NCBI RefSeq assembly: GCF_022803015.1
Contig: NZ_JAFKON010000003.1
Span: 434,001 to 498,000, forward strand
Direction of reading: 5' to 3'
Origin: Arthrobacter humicola
Lineage (GTDB): Bacteria; Actinomycetota; Actinomycetes; Actinomycetales; Micrococcaceae
Length of the DNA: 64,000 bases
Below, in pieces: positions 33,735 to 41,555 of the stretch; within the stretch, counting starts at the first letter, position 1; every line of letters begins with the position of its first letter. The position numbers and the translations under genes are program-made. The notes under the pieces were generated by a model, which saw only the letters and a list, made by a program, of their open reading frames with translations, searched no databases and was not told the DNA's origin.

Positions 33735-34793
33735 ATGCCTACAGCTACTGCATTGAAAGCGGAAGAAACCTTGATCCACGTCCTGTGGATCAATGCCGGA
33801 CTCAGTTGCGACGGTGACTCCGTGGCCCTGACGGCGGCAACCCAGCCAAGCGTCGAGGAGATAGCCCTTGGGGCGCTTCCCGGACTACCCAAGATTGCCA
33901 TGCACTGGCCGCTGATCGACTTCGAATGCGGCCCGCAGCAAGGCGCCGACGACTTCCTCGAGTGGTTCCGCAAGGCGGACCGCGGCGAGCTGGAGCCGTT
34001 TGTGCTGGTGGTGGAGGGGTCCATCCCGAATGAAAAGCTGCACGCCGCGGGCGGCTACTGGGCGGCCTTCGGCAACAACCTCGACACCGGACAGCCGATC
34101 ACCACCAGCGAGTGGCTGGACCGGCTGGCGCCCAAGGCGACGGCGATCATCGCCGCCGGGACCTGTGCGACCTACGGCGGCATCCATGCCATGGCCGGAA
34201 ACCCCACCGGCGCCATGGGGGTGCCCGACTATCTCGGGTATGACTGGCGCTCCAAAGCCGGGATCCCGATCGTGTGCGTCCCGGGCTGCCCCATCCAGCC
34301 GGACAACCTTTCCGAAACCATGACGTACCTGCTGTATCAGGCCACCGGACAGGCCCCCATGATTCCCCTGGATGAGGCGCTCCGGCCGACCTGGCTGTTT
34401 GGCCAGACGGTGCACGAGGGATGCGACCGCGCGGGGTACTACGAACAGGGCGACTTCGCCACCGAATACGGGTCCCCGAAGTGCATCGTCAAGCTCGGCT
34501 GCTGGGGACCGGTGGTCAAGTGCAACGTGCCCAAACGCGGCTGGATGAACGGAATCGGCGGCTGCCCCAACGTAGGCGGCATCTGCATCGGCTGCACAAT
34601 GCCGGGCTTCCCGGACAAATTCATGCCGTTCATGGACGAACCTCCCGGCGGCAAGCTGTCGACCGCGTCGGTCATGCCGTACGGCAAGACCATCAGGACA
34701 CTGCGGAACATCACGAAGCACACGCTGGACCAGGAACCCCGCTGGCGCAAACCCGGTAATGATCTGCTGACCGGCGCCAAGCGGACCTGGTAG
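33735..34793 (+). CDS. hhyS: [NiFe]-hydrogenase small subunit, group 1h
   Basis: Electron-transfer subunit of the actinobacterial high-affinity uptake hydrogenase. The 352 residues lack a Tat signal and C-terminal membrane helix, so the enzyme is assembled in the cytoplasm. The proximal cluster motif reads SCDGDS (Cys25-Asp-Gly-Asp28): Asp28 replaces the usual fourth Cys, giving the 3Cys/1Asp [4Fe-4S] cluster that characterises O2-tolerant group 1h enzymes. Further ligands appear in GTCATYGG, VPGCPIQPDN, HEGCDRAGYY, KLGCWGPVVKC and IGGCPNVGGICIGC. Strong GAAGGAGGC ribosome site. It precedes the large-subunit gene by 25 bases. Confidence 0.96.
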   Translation: MPTATALKAEETLIHVLWINAGLSCDGDSVALTAATQPSVEEIALGALPGLPKIAMHWPLIDFECGPQQGADDFLEWFRKADRGELEPFVLVVEGSIPNEKLHAAGGYWAAFGNNLDTGQPITTSEWLDRLAPKATAIIAAGTCATYGGIHAMAGNPTGAMGVPDYLGYDWRSKAGIPIVCVPGCPIQPDNLSETMTYLLYQATGQAPMIPLDEALRPTWLFGQTVHEGCDRAGYYEQGDFATEYGSPKCIVKLGCWGPVVKCNVPKRGWMNGIGGCPNVGGICIGCTMPGFPDKFMPFMDEPPGGKLSTASVMPYGKTIRTLRNITKHTLDQEPRWRKPGNDLLTGAKRTW

Positions 34794-34818
34794 GGACGCT
34801 AGGCAGAGAGGCAATGCA

Positions 34819-36612
34819 ATGACTTCGACGATTCCGATGCCCCCGGCGGACGGTACCGCGGGCGAGAACCTGGTGGAGATGGCCTGGGACCCGATCACAA
34901 GGATCGTCGGCAGCCTCGGCATCTACACCAAGGTCGATTTCAAGAACAACCAAGTGGTGGAATGCCACAGCACGTCCTCGATTTTCCGCGGCTATTCCAT
35001 CTTCATGCGCGGCAAGGACCCCCGGGATGCGCACTTCATCACGAGCCGGATCTGCGGAATCTGTGGCGACAACCACGCCACCTGTTCCTGTTACGCGCAG
35101 AACATGGCCTACGCCGTGAAGCCGCCCCACCTGGGCGAATGGATCGTCAACCTGGGCGAGGCCGCCGAGTACATGTTCGACCACAACATCTTCCAGGAGA
35201 ACCTGGTCGGCGTGGACTACTGCGAGAAGATGGTCTCCGAAACCAACCCGTCGGTGCTGGCCAAAGCCGAGAACACGCCGGCCCCGCACGCCGCTGAGCA
35301 CGGCTACCGCACCATCGCGGACATCATGCGCTCGCTGAACCCGTTTACCGGGGAGTTCTACCGCGAGGCGCTGCAAGTGAGCCGGATGACCCGGGAAATG
35401 TTCTGCCTGATGGAGGGCCGGCATGTCCATCCCTCCACGCTTTACCCCGGCGGCGTGGGCACCGTGGCGACGATCCAGCTGATGACGGACTACATCACCA
35501 GGCTCATGCGGTACGTGGAGTTCATGAAGAAGGTCGTGCCGATGCACGATGACCTCTTCGACTTCTTCTATGCGGCCCTGCCCGGGTACGAGCAGGTGGG
35601 GCTGCGGCGCACCCTGCTGGGCTGCTGGGGGTCCTTCCAGGACCCGGAGTTCTGCAATTTCGCCTACAAGGACATGACGGAGTGGGGCCGGAAGATGTTC
35701 GTCACCCCCGGCGTCGTGGTGGACGGCAAACTCGTGACCACGGACTTGGTGCGCATCAACCTGGGGATCCGGATCATGCTGGGCTCGTCCTACTACGAGG
35801 ACTGGGGCGACCAGGAAATGTTCGTCACCCGCGACCCGCTGGGCAACCCGGTGGACCGCCGGCACCCTTGGAACCAGCACACCAACCCGCGGCCGCAGAA
35901 GCGCGACCTCGAGGACAAGTACAGCTGGGTGATGTCACCGCGGTGGAATGACGGCGAAAGCAACCTGGCGCTGGATACCGGCGGCGGCCCGCTGGCCCGG
36001 CTCTGGTCGACCGCCCTTGCCGGCTTCGTCGACACCGGCTACCTCAAGTCAACGGGCAGCAGCGTCCAGATCGAGCTCCCCAAGACTGCGCTGAAGGGCC
36101 CGGTGACCCTGGAATGGAAGATCCCGCAGTGGAGCAACACGCTGGAGCGGAACCGCGCCCGGACCTATTTCCAGGCCTACGCGGCGGCCGCCGCCCTGCA
36201 CTTCGCCGAAAAGGCGCTCGAGGAAATCCGGGCCGGCCGCACCAAGACGTGGGAGTCCTTCGAGGTGCCGGAGGAAGCCATCAGCTGCGGCTTTACCGAA
36301 GCCGTCCGCGGTGTGCTCTCGCACCACATGGTGATCCGCGACGGCAAGATCGCCAACTACCATCCCTATCCGCCGACGCCCTGGAACGCCAGCCCGCGCG
36401 ACTCCGAGGGAACACCGGGCCCGTATGAGGACGCGGTGCAGGGCCAGCCCATCTTCGAGGAGAACGACCGCGATCATTTCAAGGGCATCGACATCATGCG
36501 CACCGTCCGCAGCTTCGACCCCTGCCTGCCGTGCGGCGTCCACATGTATCTCGGCGACGGGCAGACGCTGGACTTGCTGCACTCCCCCACGCAGTCGCTC
36601 ACCGGTGAGTAG
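34819..36612 (+). CDS. hhyL: [NiFe]-hydrogenase large subunit, group 1h
   Basis: Catalytic subunit that oxidises H2, able in this group to use atmospheric concentrations. The 597 residues contain the L1 motif RICGICGDNHATC (Ni ligands Cys79 and Cys82) and L2 motif DPCLPCGVH (Cys569, Cys572, His575). A 22-residue extension after His575 is the part removed by the maturation endopeptidase once Ni is in place; a matching protease gene is at 40632. Preceded by GAGAGGCAATGCA. Electrons probably pass to the respiratory quinone pool via the NifU-Rieske protein downstream. Confidence 0.97.
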   Translation: MTSTIPMPPADGTAGENLVEMAWDPITRIVGSLGIYTKVDFKNNQVVECHSTSSIFRGYSIFMRGKDPRDAHFITSRICGICGDNHATCSCYAQNMAYAVKPPHLGEWIVNLGEAAEYMFDHNIFQENLVGVDYCEKMVSETNPSVLAKAENTPAPHAAEHGYRTIADIMRSLNPFTGEFYREALQVSRMTREMFCLMEGRHVHPSTLYPGGVGTVATIQLMTDYITRLMRYVEFMKKVVPMHDDLFDFFYAALPGYEQVGLRRTLLGCWGSFQDPEFCNFAYKDMTEWGRKMFVTPGVVVDGKLVTTDLVRINLGIRIMLGSSYYEDWGDQEMFVTRDPLGNPVDRRHPWNQHTNPRPQKRDLEDKYSWVMSPRWNDGESNLALDTGGGPLARLWSTALAGFVDTGYLKSTGSSVQIELPKTALKGPVTLEWKIPQWSNTLERNRARTYFQAYAAAAALHFAEKALEEIRAGRTKTWESFEVPEEAISCGFTEAVRGVLSHHMVIRDGKIANYHPYPPTPWNASPRDSEGTPGPYEDAVQGQPIFEENDRDHFKGIDIMRTVRSFDPCLPCGVHMYLGDGQTLDLLHSPTQSLTGE

Positions 36613-36618
36613 CCCGCC

Positions 36619-37593
36619 ATGGACCGGGAGAATCTGTTGGGCTCGGCCGGTGAACGGATCAGTTCCCTCCTGGACGCACTGGGCTCCGGCGGTCCGGTGG
36701 CCCGGGACCGGGCGGAGGAACTGGTCCGGCAGGTGACGGAACTCTACGGTGCCGGGCTGGAGCGGATCCTGCACGTGCTCGATTCGCAGGGTGCGCTCGG
36801 GCCCGGAACGGTTTCCGCCCTCACCTCCGACCCGTTGGTTTCAGGCCTGCTCCTGATCCACGGGCTGCACCCCGTGGACCTGCCCGGTAGGGTCGCCGGT
36901 GCCCTGGACTCGGTCCGGCCCTACCTCGGCTCGCACGGCGGGGATGTGGAACTGCTCGGTATCAGCGAAGAAGGCGTCGTCCGGCTGAGGCTGCTGGGCA
37001 GCTGCCAGGGCTGTCCGTCGTCGTCGGTGACGCTCAAGCTCGCCGTCGAGGACGCGATCGAATCTGCGGCGCCCGAGGTGACCGGCATCGAAGTGGAGGA
37101 GGCGGCTCCCGCCGCCGTTCCCGCCCTCATCCCGGTCGGCGCCCTGCGCTCGCGGCTGGACGGGCTGGGCGGCCCGCCCGACGGCGGCATACGCAGTGCC
37201 GCGCCGGACTGGGCGGTCCCCGACGCCGGCACGCCGGCCTCAGGCACGTGGCAGGCGGTCCCGGCCCTCGCTGAGCTGGAGTCCGGAGCCGTGGCGGGCT
37301 TCCTGGTGGCGGGCGTGGAGGTGCTCACGTGCCGGATCGGTCCGGACGTCTACGCGTTTGTGGACCGGTGCCCGCGGTGCACCCACTCCATGCCGGGCGC
37401 CTCGCTGCAGCGGGCGCTGGCTGCCCCGGTGGGCGGGGGGCTGTTGCGCTGCCCGCACTGCCGCAGCCACTTCGACGTCCGGAAGGCCGGGGCCTGTCTG
37501 GAGGACAAGGCGCTGCATCTTGATCCCCTCCCGCTGCTGCTCCGCGACGGGGTTCCCTCCGTGGCCGTCCCCACCACCGCGGACCCGCTGTGA
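36619..37593 (+). CDS. NifU-like/Rieske-like iron-sulfur fusion protein
   Basis: Predicted electron-relay or maturation protein of 324 residues. Residues about 94-160 form a NifU C-terminal domain with CQGCPSSSVTLK (C129xxC132). Residues about 212-320 form a Rieske-like [2Fe-2S] domain in which the paired motifs read CPRCTH (251-256) and CPHCRSH (278-284), each with an extra Cys compared with the usual CxH and CxxH. Related proteins (HhyE/HucE type) are required for H2 oxidation in mycobacteria and are proposed to link the hydrogenase to the quinone pool. Starts 6 bases after hhyL. Confidence 0.88.
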   Translation: MDRENLLGSAGERISSLLDALGSGGPVARDRAEELVRQVTELYGAGLERILHVLDSQGALGPGTVSALTSDPLVSGLLLIHGLHPVDLPGRVAGALDSVRPYLGSHGGDVELLGISEEGVVRLRLLGSCQGCPSSSVTLKLAVEDAIESAAPEVTGIEVEEAAPAAVPALIPVGALRSRLDGLGGPPDGGIRSAAPDWAVPDAGTPASGTWQAVPALAELESGAVAGFLVAGVEVLTCRIGPDVYAFVDRCPRCTHSMPGASLQRALAAPVGGGLLRCPHCRSHFDVRKAGACLEDKALHLDPLPLLLRDGVPSVAVPTTADPL

Positions 37594-37636
37594 GATGCAG
37601 GCACATGAATTCCGCGGCACGGGAACGGAGCAGGGC

Positions 37637-38374
37637 ATGACGGCGACGCCGGGAACCGGAAGTCAGCCGGCCGGCAGCGCCGGAAACAACAGCGCCGGAA
37701 ACAACAGCGCCGGAAACAGCGCGTCGGCGCTCGCCGTGCTCCGCCGGATAGCGTCCACCCGCCCGGCCCAGCCTGCCGGCGAGCGCTGCGAGATGTGCGC
37801 GGAGCCCATCCCGGACGCCCACCAGCACGTGGTGGATCTGGAGAACCGCTCCCTGCTGTGCACGTGCCGGCCCTGCTATCTGCTGTTCACGGACTCGTCG
37901 GCCCATCTGCGTTACCGCTCCGTCCCTGACCGCTACCTCTCGTTCGAGCCCTTCGAGCTCGGACAGGCCCAGTGGGACGAGCTGGAAATCCCGGTGGGGC
38001 TGGCATTCTTCTTCTTCAACTCGGCTCTTGGCCGGACGGCCGCTTTCTACCCGAGCCCCGCGGGCGCCACGGAGTCCGAACTTCCCCTGGCTGCCTGGGC
38101 GTCGGTCGAGGCGGCCAACCCGGCCATCACCGCGCTCGCCCCCGACACGGAAGCCCTGCTGATCCGCGCCCCCGGCCCCGACCGGGGCCGGGCGGACTGC
38201 CACCTTGTCCCCATCGATGCGTGCTACGAGCTAGTGGGCCGCCTGCGGCGGGTATGGAAGGGCTTCGACGGCGGCCAGGAGTCCCGCCAGGAGCTCGCGG
38301 GATTCTTCGACCGGATCAGCCGCCGCAGCAGGCCGGGCGCCCCCGCGGCAGATCTGGAGGGACGCCATGGTTGA
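37637..38374 (+). CDS. DUF5947-family hydrogenase-associated protein
   Basis: Uncharacterised 245-residue protein found beside group 1h hydrogenases. After a Gly/Asn/Ser-rich N terminus comes a probable metal site, CEMCAEPIPDAHQHV and LLCTCRPC (Cys51, Cys54, His62/64, Cys75, Cys77, Cys80). A soluble alpha/beta region (YLSFEPFELGQAQWDEL, HLVPIDACYELVGRLRR) follows. The ATG at 37637 has GGAG at correct spacing; an ATG at 37595, right after the preceding stop, is the alternative. It overlaps the next gene by 8 bases. A role in assembly or electron transfer is inference from context. Confidence 0.8.
   Translation: MTATPGTGSQPAGSAGNNSAGNNSAGNSASALAVLRRIASTRPAQPAGERCEMCAEPIPDAHQHVVDLENRSLLCTCRPCYLLFTDSSAHLRYRSVPDRYLSFEPFELGQAQWDELEIPVGLAFFFFNSALGRTAAFYPSPAGATESELPLAAWASVEAANPAITALAPDTEALLIRAPGPDRGRADCHLVPIDACYELVGRLRRVWKGFDGGQESRQELAGFFDRISRRSRPGAPAADLEGRHG
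37676..37722 (+). repeat. three 15-bp tandem repeats in the DUF5947 gene
   Basis: AGCGCCGGAAACAAC is repeated at a 15-base period (third copy imperfect) and encodes the NNSAG-type repeats near the N terminus. Probably slippage in a disordered linker. Confidence 0.75.
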
Positions 38375-39008
38375 GCTCGATTTCAGTGTGCTGGACATCG
38401 CCCCGGAGCCCTACGCGGCCGCACCCCAGCTGACCGCCCGCCTGCGGATCCAGGAGAAAAGCGGCGCCGCCGTCCATGCCATGGCCCTCCGGTGCCAGGT
38501 GCGGATCCTGGCCCAGCGCCGCGGCTACGACGCCGACGAGGAAACCGGGCTGCTGGAACTCTTCGGCACCCGCGGACGGTGGCCCACCACGCTCAAGCCC
38601 TTCATCTGGATGCACAGCGGCATCCTGGTCCAGGGATTTGCGGACAGTGCCGACGTTGACCTGCCGCTGCCCTGCACGTTCGACTTCGACGTCGCAGCGG
38701 CAAAATACCTGAACTCCCTGCGGGACGGGACGGTCCCGCTGGAGTTCCTCTTCTCCGGGACGGTCTTCACGCGCGGCGCGGCGGGCTTCGGCGTCGAGCA
38801 GATTCCCTGGGACCGGGAAACGCGGTACGCCCTGCCCGTGGCGGCCTGGCGGTCGCTGATGGACGCATTCTTCCCGAACCAGGGATGGATCCGCCTGGAC
38901 CGCGACGTCCTCGCGGCCCTGGCCAGGTACAAGGCGGTCCACGGCTTGATTTCCTGGGAGGCCGCCATCGAGGGGCTGCTGGCCGGGGCGGGTGACCCGG
39001 TGCCGTGA
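38367..39008 (+). CDS. DUF6084-family hydrogenase-associated protein
   Basis: Uncharacterised 213-residue soluble protein, probably beta-rich, beginning MVELDFSVLDIAPEPYAAAP. It has no signal peptide, membrane helix or Cys cluster. Conserved-looking aromatic blocks include KPFIWMHSGILVQGF, PCTFDFDVAAAKY and YALPVAAWRSLMDAFFPNQG. It overlaps its upstream neighbour by 8 bases and its downstream neighbour by four (GTGA), so tight co-translation with the hydrogenase accessory proteins is likely. Its job is unknown; a structural partner or scaffold role is a guess. Confidence 0.75.
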   Translation: MVELDFSVLDIAPEPYAAAPQLTARLRIQEKSGAAVHAMALRCQVRILAQRRGYDADEETGLLELFGTRGRWPTTLKPFIWMHSGILVQGFADSADVDLPLPCTFDFDVAAAKYLNSLRDGTVPLEFLFSGTVFTRGAAGFGVEQIPWDRETRYALPVAAWRSLMDAFFPNQGWIRLDRDVLAALARYKAVHGLISWEAAIEGLLAGAGDPVP

Positions 39009-40519
39009 ACACCGGACTCAGCCTGGCCCGCGCCGTCGCCGACGCCGTCCTCTACGAGGGGTACCTCCTGTACCCCTACCGCGCCTCGTCCGCCAAGAAC
39101 CAGGCCCGCTGGCAGTTCGGCGTGCTCGGGCCGCCGGGCGCGGCTGAATCCGGTGCCGGCGAACAGCCGGACATGGCAGCGGATTGCCTCCTCGAGCCGG
39201 GACCCGCGGCCCGGGTCGACGTGCACCTGCGCTTCCTGCACCTCCAGAGCCGTTCCGCCGAACGCGCGGATGCCGGCGGTTTCACGCCCGTCGACGAACT
39301 CACCGTCGGCGCCTCCCGGTGGCTTAGCTGGGACGAGGCAACGGATCAGGAGATCACCCTCGGGCCGTACAGCCTCGGCCAGCTTGCCGCGGGCGTGTGC
39401 GCGCCGGTGAACGTGCCGGCGAACGAGGACATCGAGCCCGTGCTGGATCCCGCCGGCGCCATTGCCGGCCGGCTTGTGCGCCGGCGGCGGGAGCTTCGTG
39501 GCGAGGTGCGCCTGCTGGCGGCGCAAGTGGTGGCGCCGGGGCAGGCCGCCCAGGCCGGCGCCCCGGGCGGGCAGGCGCACGGGCCGCTGTGGCGGCTCAG
39601 GGTCACGGTGGAGAACGCGGCGGCAGCGGCCACCGACACGCGTACCGCCATCGAGTACTCGTTCATCGGAGCCCATGTCCTGCTCGCCGTCCACGACGCC
39701 GATTTCCTGTCGGTGATCGATCCGCCGGGATGGGCAGCAGCGGCGGCGGCTTCGTGCAGCCAGCACCGCTGCTGGCCGGTGCTCGCCGGCCCCGAGGGGC
39801 AGCGCGATGTCCTGCTCCTGTCCCCGATCATCCTCTATGACCATCCGGCGGTAGCACCGGAAAGCACCGTGGAATTGTTCGACGCGACGGAGATCGATGA
39901 AATCCTGACCTTGCGGGTGCTCACCCTGACCGATGCGGAAAAGGCGGAGGCCCGGTCAACCGATGCCCGGGCCGCCGCGATCATCGAGCGCTGCGAAAAC
40001 ATGACGGCAGAGGAGCTCCAGCAGTTGCACGGCATCCTGCGGAACCCGCACGCCGGTGCGCCCCGTGGACCCGGGAGCATCGGAGGCGACGGCTTCCCCG
40101 GCCCCGCGGTCCCGGCCTATCCGGAGTTCTCAGTTCCGGAATTCTCGGTTCCGGGCGCCTCCGACGCGGACACCGGCGCCGGCACGCCGTGGTGGGATCC
40201 GGCCCGGGACGCGGCCGTGGATCCGGGATCGGACACCGTCTTCATCGACGGCGTCCCGGTCTCACGCGGCAGCAGGGTGCGGGTTGTCCCGCTGCGCCGC
40301 GCCGACGCCCAGGACCTCTTCTTCGCCGGCAAGTCGGGGCGTGTCACCGGAGTCCACTTCGACGTCGACGGCGGAACGCACGTCGCGGTGGTCCTCGAGG
40401 CGGACCCCGCCGCCGAACTGCAGGAGTGGTACGGACGGTATCTGTATTTCGCCCCCGAGGAACTCGTCCCGCTCACCGCGGCGCCGGCCCCGGACAACGG
40501 AAAGGAACCATCACCATGA
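39005..40519 (+). CDS. large uncharacterised hydrogenase-operon protein
   Basis: Family not characterised. The 504 residues seem to hold three parts. Residues about 1-330 form an alpha/beta region beginning ALADAVLYEGYLLYPYR-like (AVADAVLYEGYLLYPYRASS). About 335-405 is a linker with Ala/Gly/Pro and a repeated PEFSVP. A C-terminal small beta-barrel-like domain (about 408-490: VFIDGVPVSRGSRVRV, LFFAGKSGRVTGVHFDVDGG, YLYFAPEELVPL) resembles a KOW/SH3-type fold. GTG start with four-base overlap upstream and ATGA overlap downstream. No enzyme motif recognised. Confidence 0.7.
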   Translation: MNTGLSLARAVADAVLYEGYLLYPYRASSAKNQARWQFGVLGPPGAAESGAGEQPDMAADCLLEPGPAARVDVHLRFLHLQSRSAERADAGGFTPVDELTVGASRWLSWDEATDQEITLGPYSLGQLAAGVCAPVNVPANEDIEPVLDPAGAIAGRLVRRRRELRGEVRLLAAQVVAPGQAAQAGAPGGQAHGPLWRLRVTVENAAAAATDTRTAIEYSFIGAHVLLAVHDADFLSVIDPPGWAAAAAASCSQHRCWPVLAGPEGQRDVLLLSPIILYDHPAVAPESTVELFDATEIDEILTLRVLTLTDAEKAEARSTDARAAAIIERCENMTAEELQQLHGILRNPHAGAPRGPGSIGGDGFPGPAVPAYPEFSVPEFSVPGASDADTGAGTPWWDPARDAAVDPGSDTVFIDGVPVSRGSRVRVVPLRRADAQDLFFAGKSGRVTGVHFDVDGGTHVAVVLEADPAAELQEWYGRYLYFAPEELVPLTAAPAPDNGKEPSP

Positions 40520-40635
40520 AAGCTCTTGGCATCATGACAGTCGTGCTCTTGCTGGCCGCGGGCCTGGCAGCAGCCGTCGTCGGCCTGCGTTCAATTCCGG
40601 ACATCAAGCGCTACGTGCGAATGCGGAGCATGTGA
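40516..40635 (+). CDS. 39-residue single-helix membrane protein (DUF6893-like)
   Basis: A tiny protein, easily missed: a short N terminus (MKALGIMTV), one hydrophobic helix (about 6-24, VVLLLAAGLAAAVVGL) and a basic tail SIPDIKRYVRMRSM. The ATG overlaps the preceding stop (ATGA) and follows AAAGGAACC; the stop overlaps the next gene's GTG (GTGA). The double coupling inside the operon argues that it is translated. It could anchor the otherwise soluble hydrogenase, or its relay protein, to the membrane (inference). Confidence 0.75.
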   Translation: MKALGIMTVVLLLAAGLAAAVVGLRSIPDIKRYVRMRSM

Positions 40636-41216
40636 GGCCCGGTGTGAGCGGGGTCCTGGTGGCGGGCGTGGGGAACGTGTTCCTTCGCGACGACGGATTT
40701 GGGCCGGCCGTCGCCCGCCGGCTGGCCGAGGAGCAGTCCGGCCTGCCCGGCTGGGCGCCGGAGGAGGTCCAGGTTCGGGACTACGGGATCCGCGGGCTGC
40801 ACCTCGCCTACGATCTCCTGGACGGGGTGGATGCGCTCGTGCTCGTGGATGTGCTCCCGGCCCCGGCCGACGGGAGCACAAGCGCAGGGACGCTCCGGAT
40901 CCTGAAGATACGGGTGGAGGACCTGGAAAGCGGCGGTCCGCTGACGCCGGCCGGCCTGCGGGCCGATCCGGCCTTCGATCCGCATGGCATGGACCCGCTG
41001 GCTGTCCTCCGCCGTCTGCGTGTTTTGGGCGGATCGCTGCCGGAGACCTACCTGGTCGGCTGCATCGCGGGGCGAACGGACGAGGGCATGGGACTGTCCG
41101 AGGACGTGTCCCGCGCCGTTCCGGCAGCCGTGGAAGCAGTCCGCACCCTGGTGGCAGCCCGCATCACGAAGGCAGACGCAGCGCCCGCGAGCGCGGCTCC
41201 GGATGAAGCAGGCTGA
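40632..41216 (+). CDS. hydrogenase maturation endopeptidase (HyaD/HycI family)
   Basis: Protease that trims the large-subunit C terminus after nickel loading. The 194 residues show VAGVGNVFLRDDGFGPAVARRL, the family GxGNxxxxDDGxG signature whose acidic residue senses Ni, then DYGIRGLHLAYDLLDG and ALVLVDVLPAP. A conserved metal-binding His should be in the DPHGMDPLAVL segment. Start: GTG at 40632 gives the operon's usual four-base overlap, while an in-frame GTG at 40644 has better ribosome-site spacing. Its substrate is presumably the 22-residue tail of the large subunit at 34819. Confidence 0.9.
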   Translation: MRPGVSGVLVAGVGNVFLRDDGFGPAVARRLAEEQSGLPGWAPEEVQVRDYGIRGLHLAYDLLDGVDALVLVDVLPAPADGSTSAGTLRILKIRVEDLESGGPLTPAGLRADPAFDPHGMDPLAVLRRLRVLGGSLPETYLVGCIAGRTDEGMGLSEDVSRAVPAAVEAVRTLVAARITKADAAPASAAPDEAG

Positions 41217-41229
41217 GGAGGAACCACGG

Positions 41230-41487
41230 ATGTGTCTGGGAATACCGGGCCGGATCATCGAAGTGATCGACGGCTACAACGGGCAACTCGCCCTCGTGGA
41301 TGTGGCCGGAGTGGAGCGCAAAATCAACATTGGCCTCCTCGATGACGGCCCTGTGGAGAGCGGCACGTGGGTCCTGATCCACATGGGCTTCGCCCTGGAA
41401 CGCGTGGACCAGGAAGGTGCCGCCCGTGCGATGACGGGACTTGAGCTCATGGGACGGGGCCCGGACCCCACCGACACGGTCCCGTAG
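41230..41487 (+). CDS. hypC: HypC/HupF-family hydrogenase assembly chaperone
   Basis: Small chaperone of 85 residues beginning MCLGIPGRIIEV. Cys2, exposed after Met removal, carries the Fe(CN)2CO precursor together with HypD and binds the immature large subunit. VDVAGVERKINIGLL and GTWVLIHMGFALERVD complete the family pattern. GAGGAGG ribosome site. It is the last gene of the hydrogenase operon on this strand; HypD, its obligatory partner, is not here. Confidence 0.94.
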   Translation: MCLGIPGRIIEVIDGYNGQLALVDVAGVERKINIGLLDDGPVESGTWVLIHMGFALERVDQEGAARAMTGLELMGRGPDPTDTVP

Positions 41488-41492
41488 CCTTC

Positions 41493-41540
41493 ACTCCCCA
41501 CTGGCTGGACTCCCCACTGAAGGAACTCTCCACTGACGGA
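41493..41540. repeat. three imperfect 16-bp tandem repeats after hypC
   Basis: ACTCCCCACTG, ACTCCCCACTG and ACTCTCCACTG start at 41493, 41509 and 41525, a 16-base period. They fill the short space between hypC and the convergent DUF6390 gene. No hairpin terminator is evident. Confidence 0.7.
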
Positions 41541-41555
41541 ACTGCAAGGCGCCCG

